A stretch of DNA of 64,000 nt from Palsa-883 sp963826975 (GCA_963826975.1 CAWGZJ010000028.1:124001-188000); one strand, 5' to 3'. Shown: positions 25,979 to 35,530, numbered from the stretch's first letter. The notes: generated from the letters alone by a model not told the origin. Numbers and translations: made by a program.

Positions 25979-26710
25979 ATGTCTGATATCACCGCCATTG
26001 AGCCGACTGCGCTCGGCCCGACGCCTCTGCCGGGTGCAACCATTCCGCCGCCCGCCGTGTCGACAGGCCAGCCGCAGGCAACCGGCGGCAACGCCGACCA
26101 GCCCGCGGTCGTCGTCGATCTGAGCGCCGCTGCGACGACGTCATTGCAAATTGCCTCGACGGCGCTGGCGATGGACCCCGATCAGGTCGACTACGCGCTG
26201 TCCTGGGCGACCGGGGTCAACGGATTTGCCGCGACTGCCGCGCGCGCGAAAGCGGCTGACGTGGCAGCAACGGCCGCCCGTTGGAACAAGGCTGACTTCG
26301 CAGCCGAGTTTGGAACCGCCACCGCCGAGCGCGGAACCGCCGTAGTCATCGGCGCGGCCGTCGGCAGTCCGTCACAGGCGCTCTACTACGCGGCGAACCT
26401 CGGGATCCCAATCCTGGATTCCGTCAGCCCCGACGCCATCAAAAGCGGCGCTTCGGCCGGAACCATCAGTGTCGGTGCCTTCTCATTCACCCATGGCGGA
26501 TCGACCTATGCTGTCACGCCCGGAGCCGATGGCTCGATAAGCGGCACCAAGGACGGGCAGCCATGGAGGACGTGGCAACTCGCCAGCCCGGCCGACGCGG
26601 CCGGCGTCGGCGCGGGGGCAGCCCCCGCTTCGCAGGCCCTCAGATCGCTCACCGAACAGCGCAATGCGTCCGGTGACAAGCCATTGGCCGAGATCGACGT
26701 CTCAGCCTAG
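25979..26710 (+). CDS. Unknown Ala/Thr-rich protein
   Basis: A 243-residue protein from an ATG at 25979, diverging from the diguanylate cyclase. The first 50 residues are Pro/Thr/Ala-rich and probably disordered, and the middle is alanine-rich and helical (ATAARAKAADVAATAARWNK). The second half has short strands (GTISVGAFSFTHGGSTYAVT) that could be a small beta domain. There is no signal peptide or membrane helix. I do not recognise the family. Composition resembles structural or flagellar-associated low-complexity proteins, but nothing specific supports that. Confidence 0.6.
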   Translation: MSDITAIEPTALGPTPLPGATIPPPAVSTGQPQATGGNADQPAVVVDLSAAATTSLQIASTALAMDPDQVDYALSWATGVNGFAATAARAKAADVAATAARWNKADFAAEFGTATAERGTAVVIGAAVGSPSQALYYAANLGIPILDSVSPDAIKSGASAGTISVGAFSFTHGGSTYAVTPGADGSISGTKDGQPWRTWQLASPADAAGVGAGAAPASQALRSLTEQRNASGDKPLAEIDVSA

Positions 26711-27038
26711 CGCGGATTTCTCACCCTCTCGCGGGTGTTGGCGGCAGGCGTCTGATACCCCACGCCTGAAAGACTAACCCACCGGCAAGACTAACCCACC
26801 GGCGCTGTGCCCACGTCATGCCGGCGCATGCCGGTATCCACGGCTTGCCTTGGTCACCGCAGGGCGGATCATTGCGATGGGAAGGAACTGCCGCTGCCCC
26901 AACATCACGTTATCCTGTGCGGGTCTTTTCGGTTTCATCGCACGTTCCAATTGTAATTCGGCAACCCACGATTGGGCCACGTGATTGCGGGCGAGTCGGC
27001 CGCTGTCTGAGCGCCTCACGCCCCGGAACTCGGGAGAT
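26711..27038. repeat. Gap with a short direct repeat and an extragenic palindrome
   Basis: About 330 bases. A 16-base direct repeat, AGACTAACCCACCGGC, occurs twice at about 26770-26802. An alphaproteobacterial-style extragenic palindrome (GTCATGCCGGCGCATGCCGG) follows at about 26816-26835. No gene is supported. Confidence 0.55.
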
Positions 27039-27341
27039 ATGACATTGATTCCCAAGACTTATCGGCTTTTGCACCTCGCCTGGCCGGTCGCCGTGTTGGC
27101 GCTGGCTTCCCTGGCGCCGACCCCGGCACGAGCTGACTTCTTCGATGGTCTGCGCCAGACCTTCACGACCGGCATCCCGCACTTCTTCCAGGATGACATC
27201 CCCTGCGCCTTTGGCGGGCAGCCGACGAGCGGCACCAAGACCTCGTGCCATTCGTCCGATGAACCGGCGAGGCAGGCCACCGACAAATATCAGCCGCCTC
27301 CACCGCCGCCGCCCCCCAGCCAATCCCCGCCTAGCCAATAA
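27039..27341 (+). CDS. Small secreted Pro-rich protein
   Basis: A 100-residue product from an ATG at 27039 with a GGGAGA site. It has a clear signal peptide (Lys/Arg, then LLHLAWPVAVLALASLAPTP, with cleavage likely after ARA before DFF). The mature part is about 65 residues with two cysteines and ends in a run of eight prolines and a Ser/Pro/Gln tail. Presumably periplasmic. Function unknown; no family recognised. Confidence 0.65.
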   Translation: MTLIPKTYRLLHLAWPVAVLALASLAPTPARADFFDGLRQTFTTGIPHFFQDDIPCAFGGQPTSGTKTSCHSSDEPARQATDKYQPPPPPPPPSQSPPSQ

Positions 27342-27683
27342 CGCGTAGGGCGGGGCGGACAGTCGTCGGCGCTGCTGCGGGCTTCACCGCCTGGTCATCT
27401 AGCGTGAGCCCGGAGCGATCCGGACGGCGTTGCAGACCGTTTTTATTCGCTGCCGCCGATCCGCGCCGGGTGCCGCCGGTGAGGCGGCGGCTTTGCCGGC
27501 CCACACGACACCCAGGCGCTCACGTAAAGCAGTAATGAACCGTCCGGCACATGGCACTCACCGCAATTCGAGAGTTTCAGCTACTTCGTCGCCCCCCGAT
27601 CAATGGGCGATGCGGGAGATGATGACGAAGGCCCGCCGCTCGAACCCTGGAGCGCGTCACCCCGCCATGCTATGCACGCTGCC
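27342..27683. other. Gap before a Uma2 gene
   Basis: About 340 bases without a supported gene. Short plus-strand frames lack ribosome sites and conserved sequence. It probably contains the promoter of the Uma2-like gene. Confidence 0.35.
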
Positions 27684-28265
27684 ATGAGTGTTGCCCTGCA
27701 AAAGCCCATCACCTTGGCTGAATTCCTCGCGTGGGAGGAACAGCAGGATCTGCGTTACGAATACGACGGGTTCGAGCCGGTCGCCATGACCGGCGGAACC
27801 ATCGCGCATGACCGTATCACCTTCAATCTTCAGAAGGCTCTGGATGCGAGGCTCGCGGGAAAGCCGTGTCGCCCGCTCGGCCCAAACGTTAAGATCATTG
27901 CTGACGGGCGAGCCCGTTATCCCGACGCGATCGTTGTCTGCTGCCCGGTTTCCCCCACAGCCACCGTCGCCGACGATCCCGTTGTTGTGTTTGAAGTTCT
28001 CAGCGAGGGCAGCCACGAGACAGACCTGATCGACAAGAACCGCGAATACCGCGCGACACCGTCGATCCAACGCTATGTGGTCCTGCAACAGACGCACAAG
28101 GCGGCGATCGTCTTCGTGCGGCGGCAGGATGGCTGGCTGTCGGAGATCGTCTCAGGGGACGACGCCAGGTTGGATCTGCCCGAAATCGGTATCGCCGTGC
28201 CATTGCACGAGGTCTATGCGAACGCGGGCCTGTCCGACGTGCCACAAGAGGGAACCGCGGTGTGA
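27684..28265 (+). CDS. Uma2-family (DUF820) putative endonuclease
   Basis: A 193-residue protein with the Uma2 pattern: ITLAEFLAWEEQQDLRYEYD, the GGTIAHDRITFNL helix, RYPDAIVVCCP (conserved Asp), VVVFEVLSEGSHETDLIDKN (conserved Glu and the strand-turn) and IQRYVVLQQTHKAAIVFVRR. The fold is related to PD-(D/E)XK nucleases, and the family is very abundant in some bacteria with no settled role. The ATG at 27684 fits the family N-terminus; an upstream in-frame ATG at 27603 adds a non-conserved extension. It stands alone. Two relatives are in the window, one broken (299-715). Confidence 0.85.
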   Translation: MSVALQKPITLAEFLAWEEQQDLRYEYDGFEPVAMTGGTIAHDRITFNLQKALDARLAGKPCRPLGPNVKIIADGRARYPDAIVVCCPVSPTATVADDPVVVFEVLSEGSHETDLIDKNREYRATPSIQRYVVLQQTHKAAIVFVRRQDGWLSEIVSGDDARLDLPEIGIAVPLHEVYANAGLSDVPQEGTAV

Positions 28266-28577
28266 GGTTCTGGCCCGCACCAGGATTTCCTGCTGTCCCC
28301 GGTTCCGAAACTTAAAGCATCCGGATATCACGACAGGCATGACCGTATCGGTTTCGCAGCGTTGCTTGGCAGCGTCTGTCTTCAGCGAGCCTTTGCAATC
28401 GCAAGCTATACTTGAGGATGCACAGGCGCGGGCCTACCAGAAGCCCATCGCAAAACCGGAGCAAACCTTGAGGTGGCGAGCTATGAGCGGGTTGGCGATC
28501 ACGCAGCACACACTTCGCCGCCGATTTGTGATAGGCTGACCGGCGCGCGCGGGTTATCCTGCCGTCGCAGAGGTAGA
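28266..28577. other. Gap between Uma2 gene and toxin-antitoxin pair
   Basis: About 310 bases with no supported gene. It should contain the promoter for the antitoxin-toxin pair starting at 28578. No clear operator palindrome was recognised. Confidence 0.35.
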
Positions 28578-28862
28578 ATGGGCATCATTCAGGTCAGACT
28601 GCCGGAGGAGATCCAGGAGATCGTCGATCGCCAGGTCGCGTCGGGCCGGGCCGAGAGCGCGGACGCCTATCTGGTTGAGGCCGCCCGCCGCTTCGCCGAG
28701 GACCTTGAGGTCGAGGACGAAATCGTCGCTGAAGCCGAGGCAGGCATCGCGGACGCCGAGGCCGGACGGTACGTGACCATCGCCGGGCTCGAGGATGCCG
28801 AGGCCTTCCACGAGCGGACGATGGCGCGCCTGCGCAACCGGCTGGCAGCCGACAAGGACTAA
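28578..28862 (+). CDS. ParD-like antitoxin (ribbon-helix-helix)
   Basis: A 94-residue protein starting MGIIQVRLPEEIQEIVDRQV then ASGRAESADAYLVEAARRFA, the strand-helix-helix layout of CopG/ParD antitoxins. A long acidic helix and a tail with ERTMARLRNRLAADK follow. It should bind the operator as a dimer and neutralise the next gene's product. The stop TAA abuts the ATG of the downstream gene directly (no spacer), as expected for a coupled toxin-antitoxin pair. Confidence 0.8.
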   Translation: MGIIQVRLPEEIQEIVDRQVASGRAESADAYLVEAARRFAEDLEVEDEIVAEAEAGIADAEAGRYVTIAGLEDAEAFHERTMARLRNRLAADKD

Positions 28863-29228
28863 ATGCCCTACCGGCGTGTCGGCCACGCCGAGGATAGGAT
28901 CGACGCCGTCCTTCTCGAGAGCGCCCGTCGAGAGGGCGTTGATGCGGCTGCCCGCTACAACCGCCTTATTATTGCCGCCATGACCGCCGTCGGTGGCCGT
29001 CCTGCCCTGCCCGGTTCGCGCGAGATTCCCAAAGTCGCGGGTGTCCGGACGTTCCACCTCCGGTCGGCGCGCCGCCTTGTGGCGCGCGAGCATCGGGTCG
29101 GCGAACCCAGGCATCTGGTGATCTACCGAGTGGCGCCGGATGGCGTGGTCGAGAGACCCAGCCTCGTGCATGACCGCATGCTTCTTGCCCGGGCGGCACG
29201 GCGCGCGCGGCGTGAGGCGGATGGCTGA
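28863..29228 (+). CDS. ParE/RelE-like toxin
   Basis: A 121-residue basic protein whose ATG follows the antitoxin stop immediately. It has an N-terminal helix pair (AEDRIDAVLLESARREGVDA, AARYNRLIIAAMTAV), a G-V-R-T-F-H-L-R-S-A-R strand, and HLVIYRVAPDGVVERPSLVH, which fits the final beta-hairpin and catalytic-Arg region of ParE/RelE toxins. It is longer than classical ParE (about 100). The assignment rests on layout and position; sequence motifs are weak. Confidence 0.65.
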   Translation: MPYRRVGHAEDRIDAVLLESARREGVDAAARYNRLIIAAMTAVGGRPALPGSREIPKVAGVRTFHLRSARRLVAREHRVGEPRHLVIYRVAPDGVVERPSLVHDRMLLARAARRARREADG

Positions 29229-29272
29229 CGTCAGCGGACGTGCGGAAGGTCTGCTGACCGGCACGAGGGAGC

Positions 29273-29548
29273 CTATTCGGCCGGTCGAGACACCTCAAAC
29301 CCATACGGCAGCTTGACCTTGTCCGTCGAGTTGCCAAGTTTGCTGTAGATCACCTTCAGTAGCCATCTCGGCACCAACATCTGCTGAGAGCGCTCATTCT
29401 CGAAGCGTTTGCGCGTAAAGGTGTGGTAAAAGATCGTCTTATCGTCGCTGAAGTCGAACTGATCTAGCTCCTCGCTAAAGTAGTTCTTGCCCCCGACGAA
29501 GACGCCCTCGACGACGTCGTCCTCGCCGACCCGGACATTGTGGAACCG
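29273..29548 (-). pseudogene. Fragment of an unrecognised protein
   Basis: The frame reads FHNVRVGEDDVVEGVFVGGK, NYFSEELDQFDFSDDKTIFY and TFTRKRFENERSQQMLVPRW, ending KLPYGFEVSRPAE and a TAG at 29273-29275. It looks like real protein (charged helices, aromatic strands). It has no start codon at its 5' end, where similarity to a plausible gene stops abruptly near 29548, so it is probably a truncated remnant. A late ATG (MLVPRWLLKV) could only give 35 residues. Family not recognised. Confidence 0.45.
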
Positions 29549-29715
29549 TCAGACCTTGGCAGCGTGCGCAGGCATCACCCAGCGACCTTGCAGCGTCGTC
29601 GGTCACCCGACCGGCAAACACAAGACTGCCAGAACAGCAGCCATCGGCGGCGCCGCTTGCACTGGTATTGCACTTCGACGAACATCCTCATTGCACAACC
29701 ACAAGGGGGATGGTC

Positions 29716-32091
29716 ATGGCCAGCGATGACAGAAGGCATCGGTCGCATCTGCCGATGGCCACTCCCGGTCGAACCGGTCTGATAACCTATGATGCCAAGG
29801 ATCCGGACAGCAAATTCCCGCCGATCGAGCAGTTACGGCCGCCCAAGGGCGCACCAAACGTATTGATCGTCCTGATCGACGACGCCGGGTTCGGCTCAGC
29901 AAGTGCGTTCGGCGGCCCGTGCCAGACGCCGAACGGGGAAAAACTCGCGGCTGGCGGCCTGAAGTACAATCGCTTTCACACAACCGCCCTCTGCTCGCCG
30001 ACGCGGCAGGCGATGCTGACCGGGCGAAACCACCATACCGCGGGCATGGGCGGCATCACCGAAATCGCGACCGGGGCACCGGGATACAGCTCCGTGTTGC
30101 CCAATACCATATCGCCGTTGGCGCGAACGCTGAAGCTCAACGGCTACTCCACGGCGCAGTTCGGCAAGTGCCACGAAGTGCCGGTGTGGGAAACCAGCCC
30201 GGTCGGGCCGTTCGATGCATGGCCGACGGGCGGCGGTGGCTTCGAGTATTTCTACGGCTTCATCGGCGGCGAGGCGAACCAGTGGTACCCGACGCTATAC
30301 GATGGCACCACGGCGGTCGAACCGAAGAAAACGCCCGAAGAGGGCTATCATTTCATGGAGGACATGACCGACAAGGCAATGGCCTGGGTGTCGCAGCAGA
30401 AGGCGCTGGCACCGGACAAGCCGTTCTTTGTTTATTTCGCTCCAGGCGCGACCCACGCACCCCACCATGTGCCCAAGGAGTGGGCCGACAAATACAAGGG
30501 CAAATTCGACCAGGGATGGGACAAGCTGCGCGAGGAAACCATCGCCCGACAGAAGAAGCTCGGCGTCATCCCGGCGGACACGCAACTCACCGCGCGCCAC
30601 AGCGAAATTCCGGCCTGGGACGACATGCCGGAGGCGCTCAAGCCCGTGCTTCGACGTCAGATGGAGGTGTACGCCGGCTTCATGGAGTATACCGACCATC
30701 ATGTCGGCCGGCTGCTTGATGGTCTGAAGAAGCTCAACATCCTCGACGACACGCTGGTCTACTACATCATCGGCGACAATGGCGCCTCGGCCGAGGGCAC
30801 GCTCAATGGCGCGTACAATGAAATGGCCAACTTCAATGGCCTGGCCGGTCTGGAAACCCCGGAATTCCTGATGGCGCGGCTCGACAAGCTGGGTGGGCCC
30901 GAGTTGTACAACCACTACGCCGTGGGCTGGGCGCATGCGATGAACACGCCGTACCAGTGGACCAAGCAGGTTGCTTCGCACTGGGGTGGGACGCGCAACG
31001 GCACCATCGTGCACTGGCCGAACGGCATCAAGGCGAAGGGCGAAATCCGCTCGCAGTTCCACCACGTCATCGACGTGGCGCCGACGATTCTCGAAGCCGC
31101 GGGGTTGCCCGAGCCGGTGTCCGTCAACGGCGTGCACCAGCAGCCCATCGAGGGCGTCAGCATGCTGTACTCGCTCAATGACCCGACCGCCGCGGAACGG
31201 CACGAGACGCAGTATTTCGAGATGTTCGGCAACCGCGGCATCTACCATAAGGGCTGGACCGCGGTGACGAAGCACGGGACGCCATGGGTGCTCGTGGGCC
31301 GCAAGACCGTGCCGCTCGACGACGACGTCTGGGAACTCTACGACACCAGCAAGGACTGGAGCCAGGCGAACGACCTGTCCAAGCAGATGCCGGAGAAGCT
31401 GTATGAACTGCAGCGCCTGTGGCTGATCGAAGCGACGCGCTACAACGTGCTGCCGATTGACGACCGGGTTGTCGAGAAGATGAACCCGGACACCGCCGGC
31501 CGGCCGGTACTGATCAAGGGAAACACCCAGCTGCTGTTCGGAGGCATGGGACGGCTGTCGGAAAACTGCGTGCTGAGCATCAAGAACAAATCCCACGCGG
31601 TTACCGCCGAGATCGTGGTGCCGGCCTCGGGCGCCGAGGGCGTGATCATTGCCCAGGGCGCCAATATCGGCGGCTGGAGCCTTTACGCGAAAGCCGGCAA
31701 ACTCAAGTACTGCTACAACGTTGCCGGTGTGAATTACTACTACGTGGAAGCCACCAGCGCGCTGCCCGCGGGTGACCATCAGGTGCGCATGGAATTTGCC
31801 TACGCTGGCGGCGGCCTTGGCAAGGGCGGTCAGGTAACGCTCTTTGTCGACGGCAAGAAGGTCGGCGAAGGCGCCATCCCGATGACGCAGGCCATGGTCT
31901 TCTCCGCCGACGACGGCTGCGACGTGGGCGAGGACACCGGCGCCCCGGTATCCCAGGATTACGGCTCGCGCGGCAACGGCTTCAACGGCCAGGTGAAGGG
32001 CGTGCAGCTTGCCATTGCCGACGCCGCCGAGAGCTCGGACCATCTCGTCTTGCCGGAGGATGCAATCCGCATCGCGATGGCACGGCAGTAA
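29716..32091 (+). CDS. Arylsulfatase (formylglycine sulfatase)
   Basis: A 791-residue sulfatase of the alkaline phosphatase superfamily, hydrolysing sulfate esters. Metal-binding Asp-Asp is in NVLIVLIDDAGFG (55-56). The signature C-S-P-T-R at about 93-97 (TTALCSPTRQAMLTGRNHHT) carries the cysteine converted to formylglycine. Later motifs include APGATHAPHHVPKEW, IIGDNGASAEG and a C-terminal domain with beta strands (GGWSLYAKAGKLKYCYNVAG). The length matches the large arylsulfatase subfamily. No signal peptide is obvious. The start at 29716 is favoured by the AAGGGGG site; the in-frame ATG at 29710 is too close. No sulfatase-maturing enzyme is in the window. Confidence 0.93.
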   Translation: MASDDRRHRSHLPMATPGRTGLITYDAKDPDSKFPPIEQLRPPKGAPNVLIVLIDDAGFGSASAFGGPCQTPNGEKLAAGGLKYNRFHTTALCSPTRQAMLTGRNHHTAGMGGITEIATGAPGYSSVLPNTISPLARTLKLNGYSTAQFGKCHEVPVWETSPVGPFDAWPTGGGGFEYFYGFIGGEANQWYPTLYDGTTAVEPKKTPEEGYHFMEDMTDKAMAWVSQQKALAPDKPFFVYFAPGATHAPHHVPKEWADKYKGKFDQGWDKLREETIARQKKLGVIPADTQLTARHSEIPAWDDMPEALKPVLRRQMEVYAGFMEYTDHHVGRLLDGLKKLNILDDTLVYYIIGDNGASAEGTLNGAYNEMANFNGLAGLETPEFLMARLDKLGGPELYNHYAVGWAHAMNTPYQWTKQVASHWGGTRNGTIVHWPNGIKAKGEIRSQFHHVIDVAPTILEAAGLPEPVSVNGVHQQPIEGVSMLYSLNDPTAAERHETQYFEMFGNRGIYHKGWTAVTKHGTPWVLVGRKTVPLDDDVWELYDTSKDWSQANDLSKQMPEKLYELQRLWLIEATRYNVLPIDDRVVEKMNPDTAGRPVLIKGNTQLLFGGMGRLSENCVLSIKNKSHAVTAEIVVPASGAEGVIIAQGANIGGWSLYAKAGKLKYCYNVAGVNYYYVEATSALPAGDHQVRMEFAYAGGGLGKGGQVTLFVDGKKVGEGAIPMTQAMVFSADDGCDVGEDTGAPVSQDYGSRGNGFNGQVKGVQLAIADAAESSDHLVLPEDAIRIAMARQ

Positions 32092-32381
32092 GCCAATCGG
32101 GAGTCGTCAGGAACCTGCGGCTCCCCTCCCTTCGGGCGCGCTGCACGAGCTTGATCGCTGTCCGCGGATGGCGATCGGTGGATGTTGGGTTGACCTTGAA
32201 ACATACCGCCCAACGACCGCTTTGGGTAACGGAAAGCGACGATCGAATGGACTCACGACGCGCCCCGTCACCCCGCCCGTTGCACCCCCACCAACCCCAT
32301 GCTAGACGCCCGCCCGCCGGTCCGGACGCCGGCTTCCCTTCGCCCGCGATCACGCGTGCGCATCGAACAGGACCCCCACCA

Positions 32382-32951
32382 GTGGCTTCAGGCGGCACAG
32401 TCATCTCCTCCGGCGGCGGCCTCGAAGACCGCTACGCCGCCGCCCTCTACTCGCACGCGGAGGACATCCGCGCCCTCGACACCGTCGTCCAGGAAATGGA
32501 ATCCCTCGGCCGCCTGATCGACACCTCGGCCGATTTCCGCCGCCTGCTCGCCTCCCCCCTGATCGACATCCAGACCGCCCGCCGCGCCGCCCTCGCCGTC
32601 CTCGAATCCGAAGGCTTCAGCAAACCGGTCCGCGACCTGGTCGGCGTCGTCGTCTCCAACCGCCGGTTGCGCTCACTCCGCGCCATCGTCGCCGCCTTCG
32701 CCGCCCTGGTGGCCGAAAAGCGTGGCGTCATCACCGCCCACGTCGCATCCGCCCATCCGCTGACGGACCTGCAGCGCAACCAGCTCCAGGCCCGCCTGAT
32801 CGAGGCCGGCTACGGCAACGTCAACATCGCCGAAGCTGTGCAACCCGACCTGCTCGGCGGCCTTGTCGTCCGCGTCGGCGCCCGCCTGTATGACACCTCA
32901 CTCAAATCCCGCCTGCAGCGCCTGCAGTACGCCATGAAGGGAGCCGCCTGA
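32382..32951 (+). CDS. atpH: ATP synthase F1 subunit delta
   Basis: A 189-residue peripheral-stalk subunit linking F1 to the b subunits. It has the six-helix N-terminal domain (LEDRYAAALYSHAEDIRALD, then FRRLLASPLIDIQTARRAAL), FSKPVRDLVGVVVSNRRLRS, and the C-terminal strands with HPLTDLQRNQLQARL and VQPDLLGGLVVRVGARLYDT, ending in SLKSRLQRL. It is the first gene of the atpHAGDC operon, one base before atpA. The start is taken as the GTG at 32382 with an AGGA site; longer extensions are Pro-rich and not conserved. Confidence 0.95.
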   Translation: MASGGTVISSGGGLEDRYAAALYSHAEDIRALDTVVQEMESLGRLIDTSADFRRLLASPLIDIQTARRAALAVLESEGFSKPVRDLVGVVVSNRRLRSLRAIVAAFAALVAEKRGVITAHVASAHPLTDLQRNQLQARLIEAGYGNVNIAEAVQPDLLGGLVVRVGARLYDTSLKSRLQRLQYAMKGAA

Positions 32952-32952
32952 T

Positions 32953-34485
32953 ATGGAGATCCGCCCAGCCGAGATCTCGGAGATCCTGAAGCAGCAGATC
33001 GCCGCGTTCGACACGGAGGCCAACGTCGCCGAGACCGGCCAGGTGCTATCCGTCGGCGACGGCATCGCCCGCGTCTTCGGCCTGCAGAACTGCATGTCCG
33101 GCGAGATGGTGGAATTTCCCGGCGCCGGCATCCGCGGCATGGCGCTGAACCTGGAGACCGACAACGTCGGCGTGGTGATCTTCGGCGACGACCGGCAGAT
33201 CCGCGAGGGCGACACAGTCAATCGCACCGGCTCGATCGTGGACGTGCCGGTGGGCGACGGACTGCTCGGCCGCGTCGTGGACGGGCTAGGCACGCCGATC
33301 GACGGCAAGGGCCCGCTGACAAACGTCACGCGCAGCCGCGTCGAGGTGAAGGCCCCCGGCATCATCCCGCGCAAATCGGTGCACGAGCCGATGCAGACCG
33401 GCCTCAAGGCGATCGACGCACTGATCCCGGTCGGCCGCGGCCAGCGGGAGCTGATCATCGGCGACCGCCAGACCGGCAAGACCGCGGTGATCATCGACAC
33501 GATCATCAACCAGAAGGGCATCAACGCCGGCGACGACGAGAAGAAGAAACTCTATTGCATCTACGTCGCGATCGGCCAGAAGCGCTCCACCGTCGCGCAA
33601 CTCGTGCAGACGCTGGAAGAAAACGGCGCGCTGCAATACTCGATCATCGTTGCCGCCACGGCGTCCGACCCGGCGCCGATGCAGTTCCTGGCGCCCTACA
33701 CCGGCTGCACCATGGGCGAGTTCTTCCGCGACAACGGCCGCCACGCGGTGATCTTCTACGACGACCTGTCCAAGCAGGCCGTCTCCTACCGCCAGATGTC
33801 GCTGCTGCTGCGCCGCCCGCCCGGCCGCGAAGCGTATCCCGGTGACGTGTTCTACCTGCACTCCCGCCTGCTGGAGCGGGCGGCGAAAATGAGCGACGAT
33901 TTCGGTGCCGGCTCGCTGACCGCGCTGCCGGTGATCGAGACGCAGGCCGGCGACGTGTCGGCCTACATCCCGACCAACGTCATCTCGATCACTGACGGGC
34001 AGATCTTCCTGGAAACCGAGCTGTTCTTCCGCGGCATCCGCCCGGCGGTGAATGTCGGCATCTCTGTGTCTCGCGTGGGGTCAGCGGCACAGATCAAGGC
34101 GATGAAGCAGGTCGCCGGACGCATCAAGCTGGAGCTCGCGCAGTATCGCGAGATGGCGGCGTTCGCGCAGTTCGCCTCCGACCTTGACGCCTCCACCCAG
34201 GCGCTGCTGGCCCGCGGCGCCCGCCTGACCGAGTTGCTGAAACAGCCGCAATACCGCCCGGTGCCGGTGGACGAGCAGGTGGTAGCGATCTTCGCCGGCG
34301 TGCGCGGCTACCTGGACAAGATCGAGGTCGGCCGCATAGGCGCCTTCGAATCGCAATTGCTGGGCGAGCTAAAGTCGCGCGAACCGGCGATCCTGACCGC
34401 GATCCGCACCGACCTGGAGATCAAGCCGGACGTCGAGAAGAAGCTGACCGCCTTCCTCGACGGCTTCGTCAAGACGTTCGCATGA
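32953..34485 (+). CDS. atpA: ATP synthase F1 subunit alpha
   Basis: A 510-residue non-catalytic nucleotide-binding subunit. It shows the beta-barrel N-terminus (VLSVGDGIARVFGLQNCMSG), the P-loop GDRQTGKTAV, the arginine-finger region FLETELFFRGIRPAVNVGIS with VSRVGSAAQIKAMKQVAG, and a normal C-terminal helical domain. Length and motifs are intact. It follows atpH with one base between and is separated from atpG by a 157-base palindromic gap. Confidence 0.97.
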   Translation: MEIRPAEISEILKQQIAAFDTEANVAETGQVLSVGDGIARVFGLQNCMSGEMVEFPGAGIRGMALNLETDNVGVVIFGDDRQIREGDTVNRTGSIVDVPVGDGLLGRVVDGLGTPIDGKGPLTNVTRSRVEVKAPGIIPRKSVHEPMQTGLKAIDALIPVGRGQRELIIGDRQTGKTAVIIDTIINQKGINAGDDEKKKLYCIYVAIGQKRSTVAQLVQTLEENGALQYSIIVAATASDPAPMQFLAPYTGCTMGEFFRDNGRHAVIFYDDLSKQAVSYRQMSLLLRRPPGREAYPGDVFYLHSRLLERAAKMSDDFGAGSLTALPVIETQAGDVSAYIPTNVISITDGQIFLETELFFRGIRPAVNVGISVSRVGSAAQIKAMKQVAGRIKLELAQYREMAAFAQFASDLDASTQALLARGARLTELLKQPQYRPVPVDEQVVAIFAGVRGYLDKIEVGRIGAFESQLLGELKSREPAILTAIRTDLEIKPDVEKKLTAFLDGFVKTFA

Positions 34486-34507
34486 CGGCGGAACGTTATT
34501 CCGTTCA

Positions 34508-34620
34508 CCTCTCCCGCTCTTCGCGGGAGAGGTCGCGTCGCGTGAGCGGCGCGGGTGAGGGAGCAACGGGTACTGGGCCAACACCCTCACCCGTCGCGCT
34601 CCGCGCGCCGACCTCTCCCG
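34508..34620. repeat. Nested palindrome between atpA and atpG
   Basis: A small hairpin (CCTCTCCCGC at 34508-34517 with its complement at 34523-34532) is followed by a larger imperfect inverted repeat (34527-34562 against 34584-34620, GAGAGGTCG ... GGTGAGGG and CCCTCACCC ... CGACCTCTC). It is an extragenic palindrome inside an operon, and may affect mRNA stability or partial termination. Confidence 0.7.
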
Positions 34621-34642
34621 CAAGCGCGGTAGAGGTGTAGTC

Positions 34643-35530
34643 GTGCCCAGCCTGAAAGCCCTCCGCACGCGCATCAACAGCGTGAAATCCACCCAGAAGA
34701 TCACCTCGGCCATGAAGATGGTCGCGGCGTCCAAGCTGCGCCGCGCCCAACTCCAGGCGGAAGCCGCCCGCCCCTACGCGCTCCGCATGGAACGCATGCT
34801 AGGCGCCCTGGCGGCCTCGGTCGCCGACTCCCCCAGCGCCCCCCCGCTCCTGGTCGGCACCGGCAAGGACCAAACCCACCTGCTGGTCGCGGTCACCGCC
34901 GATCGCGGCCTGGCCGGCGCATTCAATACCAATATCGGCCGCGCCACCCGCACCCTCGCCCGCCGGCTCGAGACCCAGGGCAAGACCGTCAAAATCCTCG
35001 CAGTCGGGCGCAAGGGGCGCGACTTCCTGCGCCGCGAGATGGCCAGCCGGATCACCGGCGACGTCACGTTCGCCGGCAAGAAACGCATCGATTTCACCGA
35101 CGCCGAGGACATCGCCCAGCGCGTCGCCACTATGCTGGCCGCAGGCGAGATCGACGTCTGCACGCTGATCTACAACCGCTTCCAGTCGGTGATCTCGCAG
35201 GTCGTTACCGAGCAGCGCCTGATCCCCGCCCCGCCGCCGGCGGGTCAGGAGGAAGCCACCGCCACGCTAGGCGGCGCCAGCTACGAGTTCGAGCCGGACG
35301 AAGAAACCATCCTCGCCCGCCTGTTGCCACAGAACCTGGCGATCCAGGTCTATCGCGCGCTGCTGGAAAGCGCCGCGGGCGAACACGGCGCACGCATGGC
35401 CGCGATGGACAACGCCACCCGCAACGCCGGCGACATGATCAAGCGCCTGACGCTCAACTACAACCGGGCGCGCCAGGCGAACATCACCCGCGAACTGATC
35501 GAGATCATCTCCGGCGCCGAAGCCGTCTGA
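34643..35530 (+). CDS. atpG: ATP synthase F1 subunit gamma
   Basis: A 295-residue central-shaft subunit. The N-terminal long helix begins PSLKALRTRINSVKSTQKIT then SAMKMVAASKLRRAQ, and the middle Rossmann-like domain has VAVTADRGLAGAFNTNIGRA. The C-terminal helix has AMDNATRNAGDMIKRLTLNY and ends RQANITRELIEIISGAEAV, all conserved. A GTG start at 34643 was chosen because the conserved Pro-Ser-Leu-Lys start follows directly. Confidence 0.96.
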   Translation: MPSLKALRTRINSVKSTQKITSAMKMVAASKLRRAQLQAEAARPYALRMERMLGALAASVADSPSAPPLLVGTGKDQTHLLVAVTADRGLAGAFNTNIGRATRTLARRLETQGKTVKILAVGRKGRDFLRREMASRITGDVTFAGKKRIDFTDAEDIAQRVATMLAAGEIDVCTLIYNRFQSVISQVVTEQRLIPAPPPAGQEEATATLGGASYEFEPDEETILARLLPQNLAIQVYRALLESAAGEHGARMAAMDNATRNAGDMIKRLTLNYNRARQANITRELIEIISGAEAV

